Assembly (NCBI RefSeq): GCF_000519205.1
Contig: NZ_JAFB01000010.1
Coordinates: 209,716-273,715, forward strand
Source of the DNA: Amycolatopsis taiwanensis DSM 45107
Lineage (GTDB): Bacteria > Actinomycetota > Actinomycetes > Mycobacteriales > Pseudonocardiaceae
Direction: 5' to 3'
Length of the DNA: 64,000 bases
Shown here: piece after piece, positions 1-8,116 of the stretch
Position numbering within the stretch: position 1 is the stretch's first letter
Layout: each line of letters begins with the position of its first letter
Made by a program: the position numbers and the translations under genes
The notes under the pieces: generated by a model
Told to the model about the DNA's origin: nothing
Database searches by the model: none
The model's input: only the letters and a program-made list of their open reading frames with translations

Positions 1-359
1 ACATCGTGGCCGCGGTGCGCGAGGCGGAGAACGTGCACCTGCTCAAGCAGTCCGGCGCGGACCAGGTCGTCGTGTCCAGCGAGACCGCCGGCCGCCTACT
101 CGGCATGGCGACGGCTTCACCGACCGTGGTCGACGTGGTCGAGGACCTCTTGACTCCCGAGTCCGGGCTCGCCATCACCGAGCGGCCGGTGGAACGTGCC
201 GAGGAGGGCGGCTCGCCGCGCCACCTGGCCGACATCGTGCTCGGGGTGGTTCGCGACGGCACCCTGCACCGGGTCGACTCGCCGCATGTCGACGCGCTCG
301 AACCGGGAGACCGGCTGTTGTACGTGCGGAAGGTCACTCCGGTCGACAGTGGGGACTGA
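1..359 (+). CDS. C-terminal part of a potassium-channel/TrkA-type NAD-binding protein (5' end outside window)
   Basis: The reading frame is open from the first bases to a TGA at 357-359, so the start lies upstream. The visible 118 or so residues carry the end of a Rossmann RCK-N domain (alternating hydrophobic and acidic segments around ENVHLLKQSGADQVV) followed by an RCK-C-like domain (LADIVLGVVRDGTLHRV, then EPGDRLLYVRK). In this family RCK domains bind nucleotide or ions at the cytoplasmic face and gate a K+ pore or Trk transporter. Whether a pore domain is fused upstream cannot be seen. The assignment rests on remembered family patterns; the partial length limits confidence. Confidence 0.7.
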   Translation, partial: IVAAVREAENVHLLKQSGADQVVVSSETAGRLLGMATASPTVVDVVEDLLTPESGLAITERPVERAEEGGSPRHLADIVLGVVRDGTLHRVDSPHVDALEPGDRLLYVRKVTPVDSGD

Positions 360-421
360 CGCAGCCGGTCCGTGACGTCGGCGGGTGTGCATTGCCGGAC
401 GCATCTGGAACCATTGCGAAC

Positions 422-877
422 GTGTTGCGCTGGAAGACCCTCGTGTCGCGCTGGAAGACCTTCGCTATCGCCGCGCTGGCCGGCGTCGCGATCGTGACCG
501 GCGTGTGGTGGGCGGGGCCGGGCATCCTGGGGCTCACGGCCCCTGCGCCGGGCATCGTCGCCGACGCGACGGTGACCACCCCTGCGTCCTGCACCGGCAC
601 GAACGCGATGGAAACCGTGGAGTTCCAGCAGGGTGGCCAGAGCCGGACCGGAAACCTCGACGCCTGCGGCCACGACAAGGGCGACCGGGTGCAGGTCACC
701 GTCCCGGTGGACTTCGGCACCGGCTCCGGCAAGGTGCACCTCGCCGACGTGATCCAGGGCCACACCGACCTCCGCCGCCCGGTCGGCCTTGCCCTGCTCG
801 CGCTGTCCTGCCTTGGCGGCGGCACCTACGCCTTCCTGGTCCTTCGCGGCCCCCGGCGTGAGCCGGCCCTGGCTTGA
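422..877 (+). CDS. small two-TM membrane protein, extracytoplasmic Cys pair, function unknown
   Basis: A roughly 150-residue protein with one membrane segment near the N terminus (AIAALAGVAIVTGVWW) and one near the C terminus (GLALLALSCLGGGTYAFLVL). Between them lies an extracytoplasmic stretch of about 90 residues with two cysteines, in TTPASCTGTN and LDACGHDKGD, that could form a disulfide. The start is uncertain: TTG at 392, GTG at 422 and GTG at 443 are in frame, and I took 422. I do not recognise the family. It follows the channel gene in the same direction and could be co-transcribed with it. Confidence 0.65.
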   Translation: MLRWKTLVSRWKTFAIAALAGVAIVTGVWWAGPGILGLTAPAPGIVADATVTTPASCTGTNAMETVEFQQGGQSRTGNLDACGHDKGDRVQVTVPVDFGTGSGKVHLADVIQGHTDLRRPVGLALLALSCLGGGTYAFLVLRGPRREPALA

Positions 878-980
878 GCAGCGCTGTCCCGAACTCGTCA
901 GCCGACCGGCCCATGGTGAAGTAGCCGGCGGGGAGCAGCGTCCGCTTCCTTCAGCGGGTTGTGGCTCGGTGGCGGGAAAA

Positions 981-1006
981 GAAGCAAGGCGTATTTGCTT
1001 CGAAAC
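981..1006. repeat. degenerate half copy of the TTTGCTACG palindrome family
   Basis: The stretch GAAGCAAGGCGTATTTGCTT followed by CGAAAC resembles the single-arm copies elsewhere (GGAGCAAGG-TGGA-TTTGCTACGAAAC). It lies in the convergent gap between the two-TM protein gene and the metallopeptidase gene. It is the most diverged member and could be chance. Confidence 0.4.
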
Positions 1007-1039
1007 GTCGTGCGCGCCGGACCAGCAGGACCGGGCAGG

Positions 1040-2023
1040 TCAGGAGACGTCCGAGGTGGCCGCGGCGAAGGTGTTGCACCGGGCGATCCGGTTGTACTGT
1101 GCGCCCACTCGCCACCACGACGCGTAGTGCGCGTTGGTGCCGTGGTCGTGGCTGCCGGAGGTGTTGTCGCCGCGCGTGTCCTGATCGCGCCACGCCTTCG
1201 CGTACATGTCACGGCTGATCGAACCGCCGCGATCGACCACCGCGCCCAGGAACATCCCGGAAAAGCACTGGGCCTGCAGCTCCTTGCGCCGCGACAGGTC
1301 GAGGCCGGTCGGGCTGACCTGACCGTAGGTGTAGATCTGCTGCCATACCGCGTCCATGATCCCGGCGACCTCCTGCACGTGATGGCCGTACTCGTGCGCG
1401 ATCAACGCGAGGTACACGCCGGGATTGTTGCCGTACTGCTCGACCTGCAAGCCGCGATAGGGCACGTAGAGGTTGTTGTCGCAGTAATAGGCGGCCGTGG
1501 CCACGCCCACCGCGATGTTCCCGCACGCGGTCTGGAAGCTGCTCCCGGTCGGGAAATGCAGCGACGGCGGCACGAATGGCAGGTGGTAGTAGGTCAGGAA
1601 CGGTCCCCACGCCTCGTTGAGGCAACGGGTGGCGGCGGTGAAGAACGCCTCGGCTCCGGCTTCCGAGCTTTCCCAGGACGGCAACACGCAGATGAAGTTC
1701 TGTAACCCGGCGTCTGGGTCCTGCAGGATGGGATGGTCGGCGAGCTTGAGGGTCTTCTGCCCGGACGACCCGCCGCTACCGGAACCCGGTGCCGCCTCGC
1801 TGGTGCCGGGCGCGGCCGTCGCCGATCCGACGGGCCCGCTCGCCGTGGCCTGCCCGGACGAGTCGTCCCCCGGCAACTTGCTCACCAGGATCGCCACCAC
1901 CAGCCCCAGCAGCAGCACCGCCACCGCGCCCTGCACGAACAATGCCACCGGCAATGACGACTTGCCTTGCCGTCGGCGCGGGTGTCTTTGGCCGGGGCGC
2001 TGGGTACTCGGCGGGTACGTCAT
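1040..2023 (-). CDS. membrane-anchored neutral zinc metallopeptidase (YpfJ-like)
   Basis: A 327-residue protein with a basic, Pro-rich cytoplasmic N terminus, one membrane segment (about residues 24-48), a Gly/Ser/Ala linker to about residue 90, and an extracytoplasmic peptidase domain. The zinc-binding HEYGH motif is at residues 210-214, inside the context LALIAHEYGHHVQEV that marks the putative neutral zinc metallopeptidase family; a third ligand would lie downstream. Cysteines at about 112, 134, 167 and 181 may form disulfides. The family is presumed to cut envelope proteins, but its substrates are unknown. Start ATG at 2023, with a TATGCT hexamer 8 bases upstream and no clear Shine-Dalgarno sequence. 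Confidence 0.85.
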   Translation of the reverse strand: MTYPPSTQRPGQRHPRRRQGKSSLPVALFVQGAVAVLLLGLVVAILVSKLPGDDSSGQATASGPVGSATAAPGTSEAAPGSGSGGSSGQKTLKLADHPILQDPDAGLQNFICVLPSWESSEAGAEAFFTAATRCLNEAWGPFLTYYHLPFVPPSLHFPTGSSFQTACGNIAVGVATAAYYCDNNLYVPYRGLQVEQYGNNPGVYLALIAHEYGHHVQEVAGIMDAVWQQIYTYGQVSPTGLDLSRRKELQAQCFSGMFLGAVVDRGGSISRDMYAKAWRDQDTRGDNTSGSHDHGTNAHYASWWRVGAQYNRIARCNTFAAATSDVS

Positions 2024-2031
2024 CGGCAGCC

Positions 2032-2037
2032 AGCATA
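2032..2037 (-). promoter_or_regulatory. -10 hexamer TATGCT for the metallopeptidase (leaderless type)
   Basis: TATGCT on the minus strand ends 8 bases before the ATG at 2023, so transcription would begin at or just before the start codon. It fits the TANNNT pattern seen at several starts in this window. No convincing -35 was found. Confidence 0.45.
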
Positions 2038-2279
2038 GCCACGGAGATCACGACTTGGCTGCCGACCGGCGTGCCCGGGCTGGCCGGGCACAGGGGGTCT
2101 GCGAGAGTGGGCGGCAAGAGCGAGACCGGGAAGGCAGTGTCAGGCCCGAGAATCAAGGTGGTCGGCATGCGCGCCCCGAAGGTCCGTTATCGGGCGCCAT
2201 GGTCGAGGATGGAACCTGGTCTTGGACTCCAGCGCCGCGTCGACACGATCGCGGTCGCGCGCAAACACGCGGAGGAACA

Positions 2280-3269
2280 GTGAGCGACAACGGCGGTTGG
2301 TCGGATCCGAGCCGTCAAGGAGACCAGCAGAAGCCTTCGCCGGGCTGGCAGGCACCGCCGCCTTCGTTTCCGCAGGCACCCGGGTACGGCTCTCCCCGCG
2401 GTTACGGAAAACCCGGCGTGATCCCGTTACGGCCATTGAGCGTGGGCGAGATCCTCGATGGCGCGATCAACACGATGCGCCGCCATCCCGGGCTGACCTT
2501 CGGCGTCTCCGCGATCGTCGCCGTCATCGAGGCCGCGCTGAGTCTCGGCGCCTCGATCTGGCTACTCAGCGAGATGGGACCGATCCCGCCGCAGCCCGGT
2601 CCGGCGGCGACGCCACAGGAGGCGTTGGACTACGCGTCCGCGGTCCTCGGCCAGACCGCGGCAACGCTGGGCGTGACCCTCGTGATCACCGTGCTGATCC
2701 GGACCTTCCTGACCGGGTTCATGACCGTCGTGGTGGGCAAGGCGGTGCTCGGAAAGCCGATCACGTTCGGCGAGGCGCTGGGCGAACTGGCGCCGCGGCT
2801 GCCGGCACTGCTCGGCGTGACCGTGCTCTACACGCTGATGGTCGCGGTCGGCTCCGTGTTCTTCCTGGTTCCCGGTATCTGGCTGTACGCGTTGTTCAGC
2901 CTCGCCAGCCCGGCACTGGTGCTGGAGCACGGCCGCGTGGGGCAGGCGCTGAACCGGTCCCGGTTGCTCGTCCAGGGCTCGTGGTGGCGCGTGTTCGGCG
3001 TCCTTCTGCTCACCGGTGTGTGCGCCACGGTCATCGCCTTCGTCATCCAGATTCCGTTCAACCTGTCGGCGGGTGTCGGGGGCGCGGACATGGCCGAACT
3101 GGGCAGCGCCTCCATCGGCGTGCAGCTGCTTTCCAGTGCGGGACAGGTGGTCGCGCAGACACTGGTCGCGCCGTTCGTCGCGGGTGCCACCGCGCTGCTC
3201 TACATCGACCAGCGGATGCGCAAGGAGGGCATGGACATTCAGCTGGCCCGCGCGGCGGGCGCGGTGTGA
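2280..3269 (+). CDS. poly-TM membrane protein, first gene of the moxR-type operon
   Basis: A 329-residue protein starting GTG at 2280, immediately after GGAGGA at 2271-2276. The first 50 residues are hydrophilic and rich in Pro, Gly and Gln, and are presumably cytoplasmic. The rest holds about six membrane segments (for example AIVAVIEAALSLGASIWLL, TLGVTLVITVLIRTF, LLGVTVLYTLMVAVGSVFF), with conserved-looking RPLSVGEILDGAI and NRSRLLVQGSWWRV. It resembles actinobacterial proteins annotated as glycerophosphoryl diester phosphodiesterase membrane-domain proteins; no phosphodiesterase catalytic domain is present. Its stop overlaps the next start by 4 bp, so it is translationally coupled to the DUF4129-DUF4350-MoxR-DUF58 genes. 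Confidence 0.85.
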   Translation: MSDNGGWSDPSRQGDQQKPSPGWQAPPPSFPQAPGYGSPRGYGKPGVIPLRPLSVGEILDGAINTMRRHPGLTFGVSAIVAVIEAALSLGASIWLLSEMGPIPPQPGPAATPQEALDYASAVLGQTAATLGVTLVITVLIRTFLTGFMTVVVGKAVLGKPITFGEALGELAPRLPALLGVTVLYTLMVAVGSVFFLVPGIWLYALFSLASPALVLEHGRVGQALNRSRLLVQGSWWRVFGVLLLTGVCATVIAFVIQIPFNLSAGVGGADMAELGSASIGVQLLSSAGQVVAQTLVAPFVAGATALLYIDQRMRKEGMDIQLARAAGAV

Positions 3270-3931
3270 TTCCCGGCTGGCTGGCGGATGTCCCGGTGGT
3301 CATCGACCGGGACGACGCGCGGCGTGCTGCCGAAACGGAGTTGTCCGGCTACGACTACCAGACGGCGCAGCCGAACGTGGTCGTGCGGGCGTTGACCTGG
3401 CTTGGCCGGCAACTGGACAGGTTGTTCACCGCGGCGTCGAGCGTCACCCCGGGCGGGGCGCTGGGACTGCTCGTGTTGCTGGCCGTCGTGGTGCTGGTCG
3501 TGGTGGTGATCCGGCTTCGCGTCGGCAAGTTCGCGCGGGCGGGCCGGGTTCCGCGTGCGGTGTTCGAGGGCCACGTCCGCCTGGCAGACGACTACCGGCG
3601 TGCCGCCGAGGAGGCCGCCGCGGCCGGCGACTTCGCCGGTGCGGTGCGGGAACGGTTCCGCGCGATCGTGCGCGAGCTCGAGGAAACCGGCGTGCTCGAG
3701 GAGATGTCGGGTCGCACCGCCGACGAGGCCGCCCGGGAGGCGGGGCGGCACCTGCCGCATTTCCGGGACGAGCTGCTCGGCGCCGCGCGGCTGTTCGACG
3801 CGGTGCACTACGGCGGGCAGCAGGCATCCATTGTGGACTATGAGCGGCTGGCGGCGCTGGATCGCGGAGTCCACGCACTCGGGTCAGGTCGCGGAAACCG
3901 CGGTGCCTCCCTTGCGGAGGAAACAACATGA
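3266..3931 (+). CDS. DUF4129 domain protein
   Basis: 221 residues from a GTG at 3266 that overlaps the previous stop (GTGA). There is one membrane helix (LGLLVLLAVVVLVVVVIRL, about residues 65-85). A cytoplasmic helical C-terminal domain follows, with LADDYRRAAEEAAAAGDFAGAV and AVRERFRAIVRELEETGVL, then RTADEAAREAG, the pattern of DUF4129. In M. tuberculosis and other actinobacteria this protein is encoded next to a DUF4350 protein, a MoxR ATPase and a DUF58 protein, as here. Its biochemical role is not established. A 4-bp ATGA overlap leads into the next gene. Confidence 0.88.
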   Translation: MIPGWLADVPVVIDRDDARRAAETELSGYDYQTAQPNVVVRALTWLGRQLDRLFTAASSVTPGGALGLLVLLAVVVLVVVVIRLRVGKFARAGRVPRAVFEGHVRLADDYRRAAEEAAAAGDFAGAVRERFRAIVRELEETGVLEEMSGRTADEAAREAGRHLPHFRDELLGAARLFDAVHYGGQQASIVDYERLAALDRGVHALGSGRGNRGASLAEETT

Positions 3932-5076
3932 GCGCTCCGCACACCAGCGAGGCCGGCGCAGGCCCGCTGTCCACCCCGACCTCGCCGGATGCCAAACGGG
4001 TCTGGCGGGCCGCGCGGGCGCCGATCTTCATCGCGGTCGTGATCCTGCTCGGCGCGAGCCTGGTGTTGCTCATCCGGGGCGACACGAGTCACGGCGACCT
4101 CGATCCCGGCTCGGCGGAGCCCGGCGGCTCGCGGGCGCTGGCGAACTTGCTTACCCAGCAAGGCGTGCGCGTCGTCGGAGTGCGGACGTTCGCCGACGCC
4201 GAGGCGGAGCTCTCCCCGGACGCCACCTTGCTGGTCACCGGGCCGGGCCTGGTCGAACCCGGGCGCCTTGCCGAACTGCGCAGCCACGCCGGCGAGGCGG
4301 TACTGGTCGGCGCGCGGCAGCAAACCCTCGACGCGGTGCTGCCCGGCGTCTCCACGATGCCGGAGTCGGACGTGGGCGTGCGCTCGCCGGACTGCACGGT
4401 GGCCGCCGCGGTCGCGGCCGGTGACGTGCTGCTCGGTGGCGTCGGCTACCAGGCCCATCAGTCGGCCCGGGGCTGTTACGCCGGCTCGCTGCTCCAGGTC
4501 GGCCGGACGACCCTGCTGGGCAGCGGAGCCCCGTTGACCAACGAAAACCTCGCCACGGAGGGCAATGCGGCGCTGACCATGCGCTTGCTCGGCAGGAGCG
4601 CCAAGCTCGTTTGGTACCAGCCGGCATCCGGTGATCAGAGTGCGGGGTTGGCGCAGCGATCCTTCCTCGACCTGGTGCCGCGCGGCTGGCTGTACGGCGC
4701 GGTCGAAGTCGGCGTAGCGGCCGTGTTGTTCGCACTGTGGCGGGGCCGGCGGCTCGGGCCGGTGGTCGCCGAGCCGTTGCCGGTGGTGGTGCGTGCCGCC
4801 GAAACCGTCGAGGGGCGGGCACGGTTGTACCGGCGGTCGCGATCTTCCGCGCACGCCGCGCACATCCTGCGGCAAGCCGTGGTCGACCGGTTGCGCCCGA
4901 CGCTCGGGCTGGGCGCGGCAGCCGAACCCGCCGCGGTGGTGTCCTCGATCGCCGCCCGGTCAGGCAGGTCGCCCGCCGAGGTCGGGGCGCTGCTGTACGG
5001 TCCCGCACCGGGGGATGACGCTTCACTGGTCAGGCTTGCCGACGAGCTCGACCGGCTAACGAGGGAGGTACGTTGA
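3928..5076 (+). CDS. DUF4350 domain protein
   Basis: 382 residues starting ATG at 3928. A membrane helix (FIAVVILLGASLVLLI, about residues 34-50) precedes an extracytoplasmic domain beginning DLDPGSAEPGGSRALANLL, where the GSRALA pattern is typical of DUF4350. A second helix near residue 257 (LYGAVEVGVAAVLFALW) is followed by a cytoplasmic tail with RRSRSSAHAAHILRQ. Four cysteines occur in the outer domain. It is a member of the conserved moxR-type operon and probably works at the membrane with the DUF4129 and DUF58 proteins; that is inferred from synteny. Its stop overlaps the TTG start of the MoxR gene. Confidence 0.88.
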   Translation: MSAPHTSEAGAGPLSTPTSPDAKRVWRAARAPIFIAVVILLGASLVLLIRGDTSHGDLDPGSAEPGGSRALANLLTQQGVRVVGVRTFADAEAELSPDATLLVTGPGLVEPGRLAELRSHAGEAVLVGARQQTLDAVLPGVSTMPESDVGVRSPDCTVAAAVAAGDVLLGGVGYQAHQSARGCYAGSLLQVGRTTLLGSGAPLTNENLATEGNAALTMRLLGRSAKLVWYQPASGDQSAGLAQRSFLDLVPRGWLYGAVEVGVAAVLFALWRGRRLGPVVAEPLPVVVRAAETVEGRARLYRRSRSSAHAAHILRQAVVDRLRPTLGLGAAAEPAAVVSSIAARSGRSPAEVGALLYGPAPGDDASLVRLADELDRLTREVR

Positions 5077-6026
5077 CAGACGACGCGCGGAACGCGTTGA
5101 TCGCGTTGCGGGGCGAGGTCGGCAAGGCGGTGGTGGGCAACGACGCCGCGGTCACCGGGCTGATCATCGCGCTGCTGTGCCGCGGGCACGTGCTCGTCGA
5201 GGGCGTGCCGGGGGTCGCCAAGACCCTCCTGGTGCGCACGCTGGCCACGGCGCTGGCGCTGGAGACCACCCGCGTCCAGTTCACTCCCGACCTGATGCCG
5301 GGAGACGTCACCGGCTCGATCGTCTACGACGCGCATTCCGGGGAATTCTCCTTCCGGGAGGGCCCGGTGTTCACCAACCTGCTGCTCGCGGACGAAATCA
5401 ACCGCACTCCACCGAAGACGCAGGCGGCGTTGCTGGAGGCGATGGAGGAGCGGCAGGTGTCGGTGGACGGCAAGCCCCGGCCGCTGCCCGACCCGTTCAT
5501 CGTGATCGCCACCCAGAACCCGGTGGAGTACGAGGGCACCTATCCGCTGCCCGAGGCGCAGCTGGACCGGTTCCTGTTCAAACTCACCGTGTCGCCGCCC
5601 GAGCGCGAGGAAGAGATCGGGATCCTCGCGCGGCACGCGCAGGGCTTCGATCCGCGGGACCTCCAGGCCGCCGGGATCCAGCCGGTGGCCGGACCGGCGG
5701 AGCTGGCCGCGGCGCGGTCGGCGGTCGCCGGGGTCACGGTCGGCCCGGAGGTACTCGGCTACATCGTCGACCTGTGCCGGTCCACCCGTTCCCTGCCGTC
5801 GGTGCGGCTTGGGGTCTCCCCGCGGGGCGCGACGGCGTTGCTCGCGGCGAGCCGGGCGTGGGCGTGGCTCACCGGGCGCGAGTACGCGACCCCGGACGAC
5901 GTGAAGACACTGGCCCGCCCCACCCTGCGGCATCGGTTGGACCTGCGACCGGAGGCCGAACTCGAAGGCGTCACGGCGGACGGCGTCCTCGACCGTTTGC
6001 TGGCCACCGTCCCCGTGCCGCGATGA
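5073..6026 (+). CDS. MoxR-family AAA+ ATPase
   Basis: 317 residues from a TTG start at 5073, chosen because GGGAGG lies at 5063-5068 and the start overlaps the preceding stop. Walker A GVPGVAKT is at residues 44-51, Walker B LLLADE at about 103-108, followed by INRTPPKTQAALLEAMEE and sensor 1 ATQNPVEYEGTYPLPEAQLDRF, all diagnostic of MoxR ATPases. The C-terminal lid domain contains RLGVSPRGATALL. MoxR proteins act as chaperone-like ATPases that mature or remodel partner proteins, often von Willebrand A-type proteins; the DUF58 protein encoded next is the probable partner. Confidence 0.95.
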   Translation: MTDDARNALIALRGEVGKAVVGNDAAVTGLIIALLCRGHVLVEGVPGVAKTLLVRTLATALALETTRVQFTPDLMPGDVTGSIVYDAHSGEFSFREGPVFTNLLLADEINRTPPKTQAALLEAMEERQVSVDGKPRPLPDPFIVIATQNPVEYEGTYPLPEAQLDRFLFKLTVSPPEREEEIGILARHAQGFDPRDLQAAGIQPVAGPAELAAARSAVAGVTVGPEVLGYIVDLCRSTRSLPSVRLGVSPRGATALLAASRAWAWLTGREYATPDDVKTLARPTLRHRLDLRPEAELEGVTADGVLDRLLATVPVPR

Positions 6027-6066
6027 TTCTCCGGTCGGTGTCCACAGTGGACATGTTGGAGTAGCG

Positions 6067-7362
6067 ATGGCGATCACCGGACGGGTCGCGGCGCTCGCGC
6101 TCGTCGGCATCATCGTGGTGGCGCTCGGCCTGCCATCGTGGACGGGCGTGCTGTCGGTGCTCGCCGTGCTGGCCCTGGGCGTGGTCGTCGATCTCTTGCT
6201 GGCGGGCAGCGTGCGGGCGCTGGTTTTCACGCGCCGGGGCGCCACCTCGGTGCGGCTCGGAGAAGCGGTCGAGGTCACCTTGTCGGTGGCCAATCCCGGC
6301 TCGCGGCGGGTCCGCGGCGTGCTGCGGGACGCCTGGCCACCGAGTGCCGGGGTGGCACAGGAGCGGCAGCGGGTCTCGGTGCCGGCGGGCGGGCGTCAGA
6401 ACTTCACCGTGCGGCTGCGGCCGACGCGGCGCGGCGACCGGCAGGCCTACCGGGTCACGGTCCGCGCGGTCGGTCCGCTCGGTCTGGCGGCTCGGCAGGG
6501 ATCGCATCAGGTGCCGTGGACGGTGCGGGCGTTGCCGCCGTTCCACAGCCGCAAGCACCTTCCGTCGCGGCTGGCCCGGCTGCAGCAACTCGACGGGCGC
6601 CAGGCCGCGCTCGTGCGGGGCGAGGGAACCGAGTTCGACTCGCTACGGGAATACGTGATCGGCGACGACGTCCGGTCCATCGACTGGCGGGCCACGGCCC
6701 GCTCGACCGACGTCATGGTGCGCACCTGGCGGCCCGAGCGAGACCGGCACCTGCTGCTCGTGCTGGACACCGGGCGGACCTCGGCGGGACGCGTCGGGGA
6801 CTCGCCCCGCCTGGACGCGGCGATGGACGCCGCACTTCTGCTGGCCACGCTCGCGTCGCGTGCCGGCGACCGGGTCGACTTCCTCGCCTACGACCGGAGG
6901 TTGCGGGCCAAGGTCACCGGAGTCTCCGGGGCAGACCTGCTGCCTTCTCTGGTGGACGCGATGGCGCCGCTGGAGCCGAGCCTGGTGGAGACCGACGCCC
7001 GCGGCATGGTCGCCGAGGTGCTCCGCCGCGCGCGCCGCCGCTCGCTGGTCGTGCTGTTCACCGGCCTGGACGCAGCGCCGCTGGAGGAAGGTTTGCTGCC
7101 GGTCCTGTCGTCGCTGACCGCTCGCCACCGCCTGCTGCTGGCCTCCGTCGGTGACTCCCGCGTCGCCGAGATGGCACTTGGGCGCGGGGACGCGGAGGCG
7201 GTCTACGACGCGGCCGCGGCGGAGCGCGTCCTCGCCGAGCGGCGCCACGTGACCGGGTTGCTGGCGGGCCGCGGTGTCGAGGTCGTCGACGCCGTTCCCG
7301 GGGAACTGCCCCCGGCCCTCGCCGACCGCTACCTCGCCCTCAAGGCCGCCGGCCGCCTCTGA
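6067..7362 (+). CDS. DUF58 domain protein (VWA-like), MoxR partner
   Basis: 431 residues starting ATG at 6067. Two membrane helices fill the first 50 residues. An immunoglobulin-like region follows (VRLGEAVEVTLSVANPG), then the DUF58 core with GTEFDSLREYVIGDDVRSIDWRATAR, which is the family signature. The end is a von Willebrand A-like fold starting LLLVLDTGRTS, a degenerate MIDAS with DTG in place of DxSxS. It ends the operon, and the 3' side carries a strong palindrome. Order and content match the moxR2 region of mycobacteria, where SpoIIM-like and RDD genes follow as they do here after a toxin-antitoxin insertion. Confidence 0.93.
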   Translation: MAITGRVAALALVGIIVVALGLPSWTGVLSVLAVLALGVVVDLLLAGSVRALVFTRRGATSVRLGEAVEVTLSVANPGSRRVRGVLRDAWPPSAGVAQERQRVSVPAGGRQNFTVRLRPTRRGDRQAYRVTVRAVGPLGLAARQGSHQVPWTVRALPPFHSRKHLPSRLARLQQLDGRQAALVRGEGTEFDSLREYVIGDDVRSIDWRATARSTDVMVRTWRPERDRHLLLVLDTGRTSAGRVGDSPRLDAAMDAALLLATLASRAGDRVDFLAYDRRLRAKVTGVSGADLLPSLVDAMAPLEPSLVETDARGMVAEVLRRARRRSLVVLFTGLDAAPLEEGLLPVLSSLTARHRLLLASVGDSRVAEMALGRGDAEAVYDAAAAERVLAERRHVTGLLAGRGVEVVDAVPGELPPALADRYLALKAAGRL

Positions 7363-7395
7363 CCCAACTGCCCCAGGTGCCTCAGTGGTCACCTT

Positions 7396-7458
7396 GGTTT
7401 TGGAGCAATGAGTGTTTGCTACGGATGATCCGTAGCAAATCCACCTTCCTCCAAAACC
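7396..7458. repeat. palindromic element, arm types C/A, between convergent genes
   Basis: An inverted repeat with outer stems GGTTTTGG and CCAAAACC and core TTTGCTACGGA-TGA-TCCGTAGCAAA. The left arm reads GGAGCAATGAGTG and the right arm, read in reverse, GGAGGAAGGTGGA, so the two middle arm segments do not pair. It lies between the convergent DUF58 and toxin genes, a terminator-like position, but has no T-tract. Confidence 0.9.
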
Positions 7459-7473
7459 ACCGTGGCGCCAGGA

Positions 7474-7773
7474 TCAGTTCGTGGTGATGACCAGGAACAG
7501 GCGTCGGTTGATGGTTTCCATCACCGACGCCGAGACCTCGCCGAGCTGTTCCGCCAGGCACCCCTTGGGCACGTGGTCGAGCCGCGTGTAGGCGATCCGC
7601 ATGCCATCGGTCGCGACCACCTCCAGCGGGTTGGCCCGGTCGACGACCTCCATGGTGATGACATACGGCACGTCGGCCAGATCGTTGAACATGTCGCCGC
7701 TGTAGACCAGCACCCGCCGTGGCTTCGGGCCCGCCACGGTCCAGATCTGGCCTCTACGCGGCCGAGTGGTCAC
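7474..7773 (-). CDS. MazF/PemK-like toxin (putative mRNA endoribonuclease)
   Basis: 99 residues from a GTG at 7773. The N terminus TTRPRRGQIWTV carries the RRGQIW or RRGEIW strand that opens MazF/PemK folds. It continues with VLVYSGDMFND and LEVVATDGMRIAYTRLDHVPKGCL, followed by a C-terminal helix with LGEVSASVMETINRRL, which fits the usual MazF length of 100-120 residues. The start lies 20 bp inside the antitoxin gene in another frame, so translation is probably coupled. MazF toxins cut mRNA at short sequences and are neutralised by the upstream antitoxin. The fit is by pattern, not by search. Confidence 0.75.
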   Translation of the reverse strand: MTTRPRRGQIWTVAGPKPRRVLVYSGDMFNDLADVPYVITMEVVDRANPLEVVATDGMRIAYTRLDHVPKGCLAEQLGEVSASVMETINRRLFLVITTN

Positions 7774-8005
7774 GGTCGAGTTCGGTGCGCCACTCCTGGC
7801 GGTGGCGGAAGTCCTCGGTCGTGCGGGCGACCTCTTCCGGGTGCTCCTTCCACCACTGGTTCGTCTTCTCGCACAGCTGGCGGAAGGCCTCGCGCTCCAC
7901 CGCCGCAACGAGCCAGGCGTGCACGGGCATGCCCGCTTCCCCGGCGAGCTTCCTGATCTGAGCGTGCGTGTCCTCGGAGAGAGTCAACGCCTCGCGCTTC
8001 ACCAT
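7754..8005 (-). CDS. antitoxin of the MazF-like pair (CopG/RHH-like)
   Basis: 83 residues from ATG at 8005. The N terminus KREALTLSEDTHAQIRKLA looks like a ribbon-helix-helix strand and first helix, followed by GMPVHAWLVAAVEREAFRQL. The acidic, polar C-terminal tail (WWKEHPEEVARTTEDFRHR) is the kind of region that wraps the toxin. Order (antitoxin first), sizes and the 20-bp overlap are those of type II modules. A TATAGT hexamer at 8012-8017 lies 6 bases before the ATG, suggesting a leaderless mRNA; antitoxins of this type usually repress their own promoter. The pair splits an otherwise conserved moxR/SpoIIM/RDD array. Confidence 0.75.
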   Translation of the reverse strand: MVKREALTLSEDTHAQIRKLAGEAGMPVHAWLVAAVEREAFRQLCEKTNQWWKEHPEEVARTTEDFRHRQEWRTELDRDHSAA

Positions 8006-8011
8006 CGCGCC

Positions 8012-8017
8012 ACTATA
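8012..8017 (-). promoter_or_regulatory. -10 hexamer TATAGT of the toxin-antitoxin operon
   Basis: TATAGT on the minus strand, 6 bases before the antitoxin ATG at 8005. It is a good match to TANNNT and implies a leaderless transcript. Confidence 0.5.
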
Positions 8018-8116
8018 GGACGGGTCCCGGCGCCGTACCGGGAAGATCAACGGCGTGTCGGACCGGCGCGAGTACCGTCATTTCTCCGCACCACGGCGCC
8101 GTCTGGGGCAAGCAGT

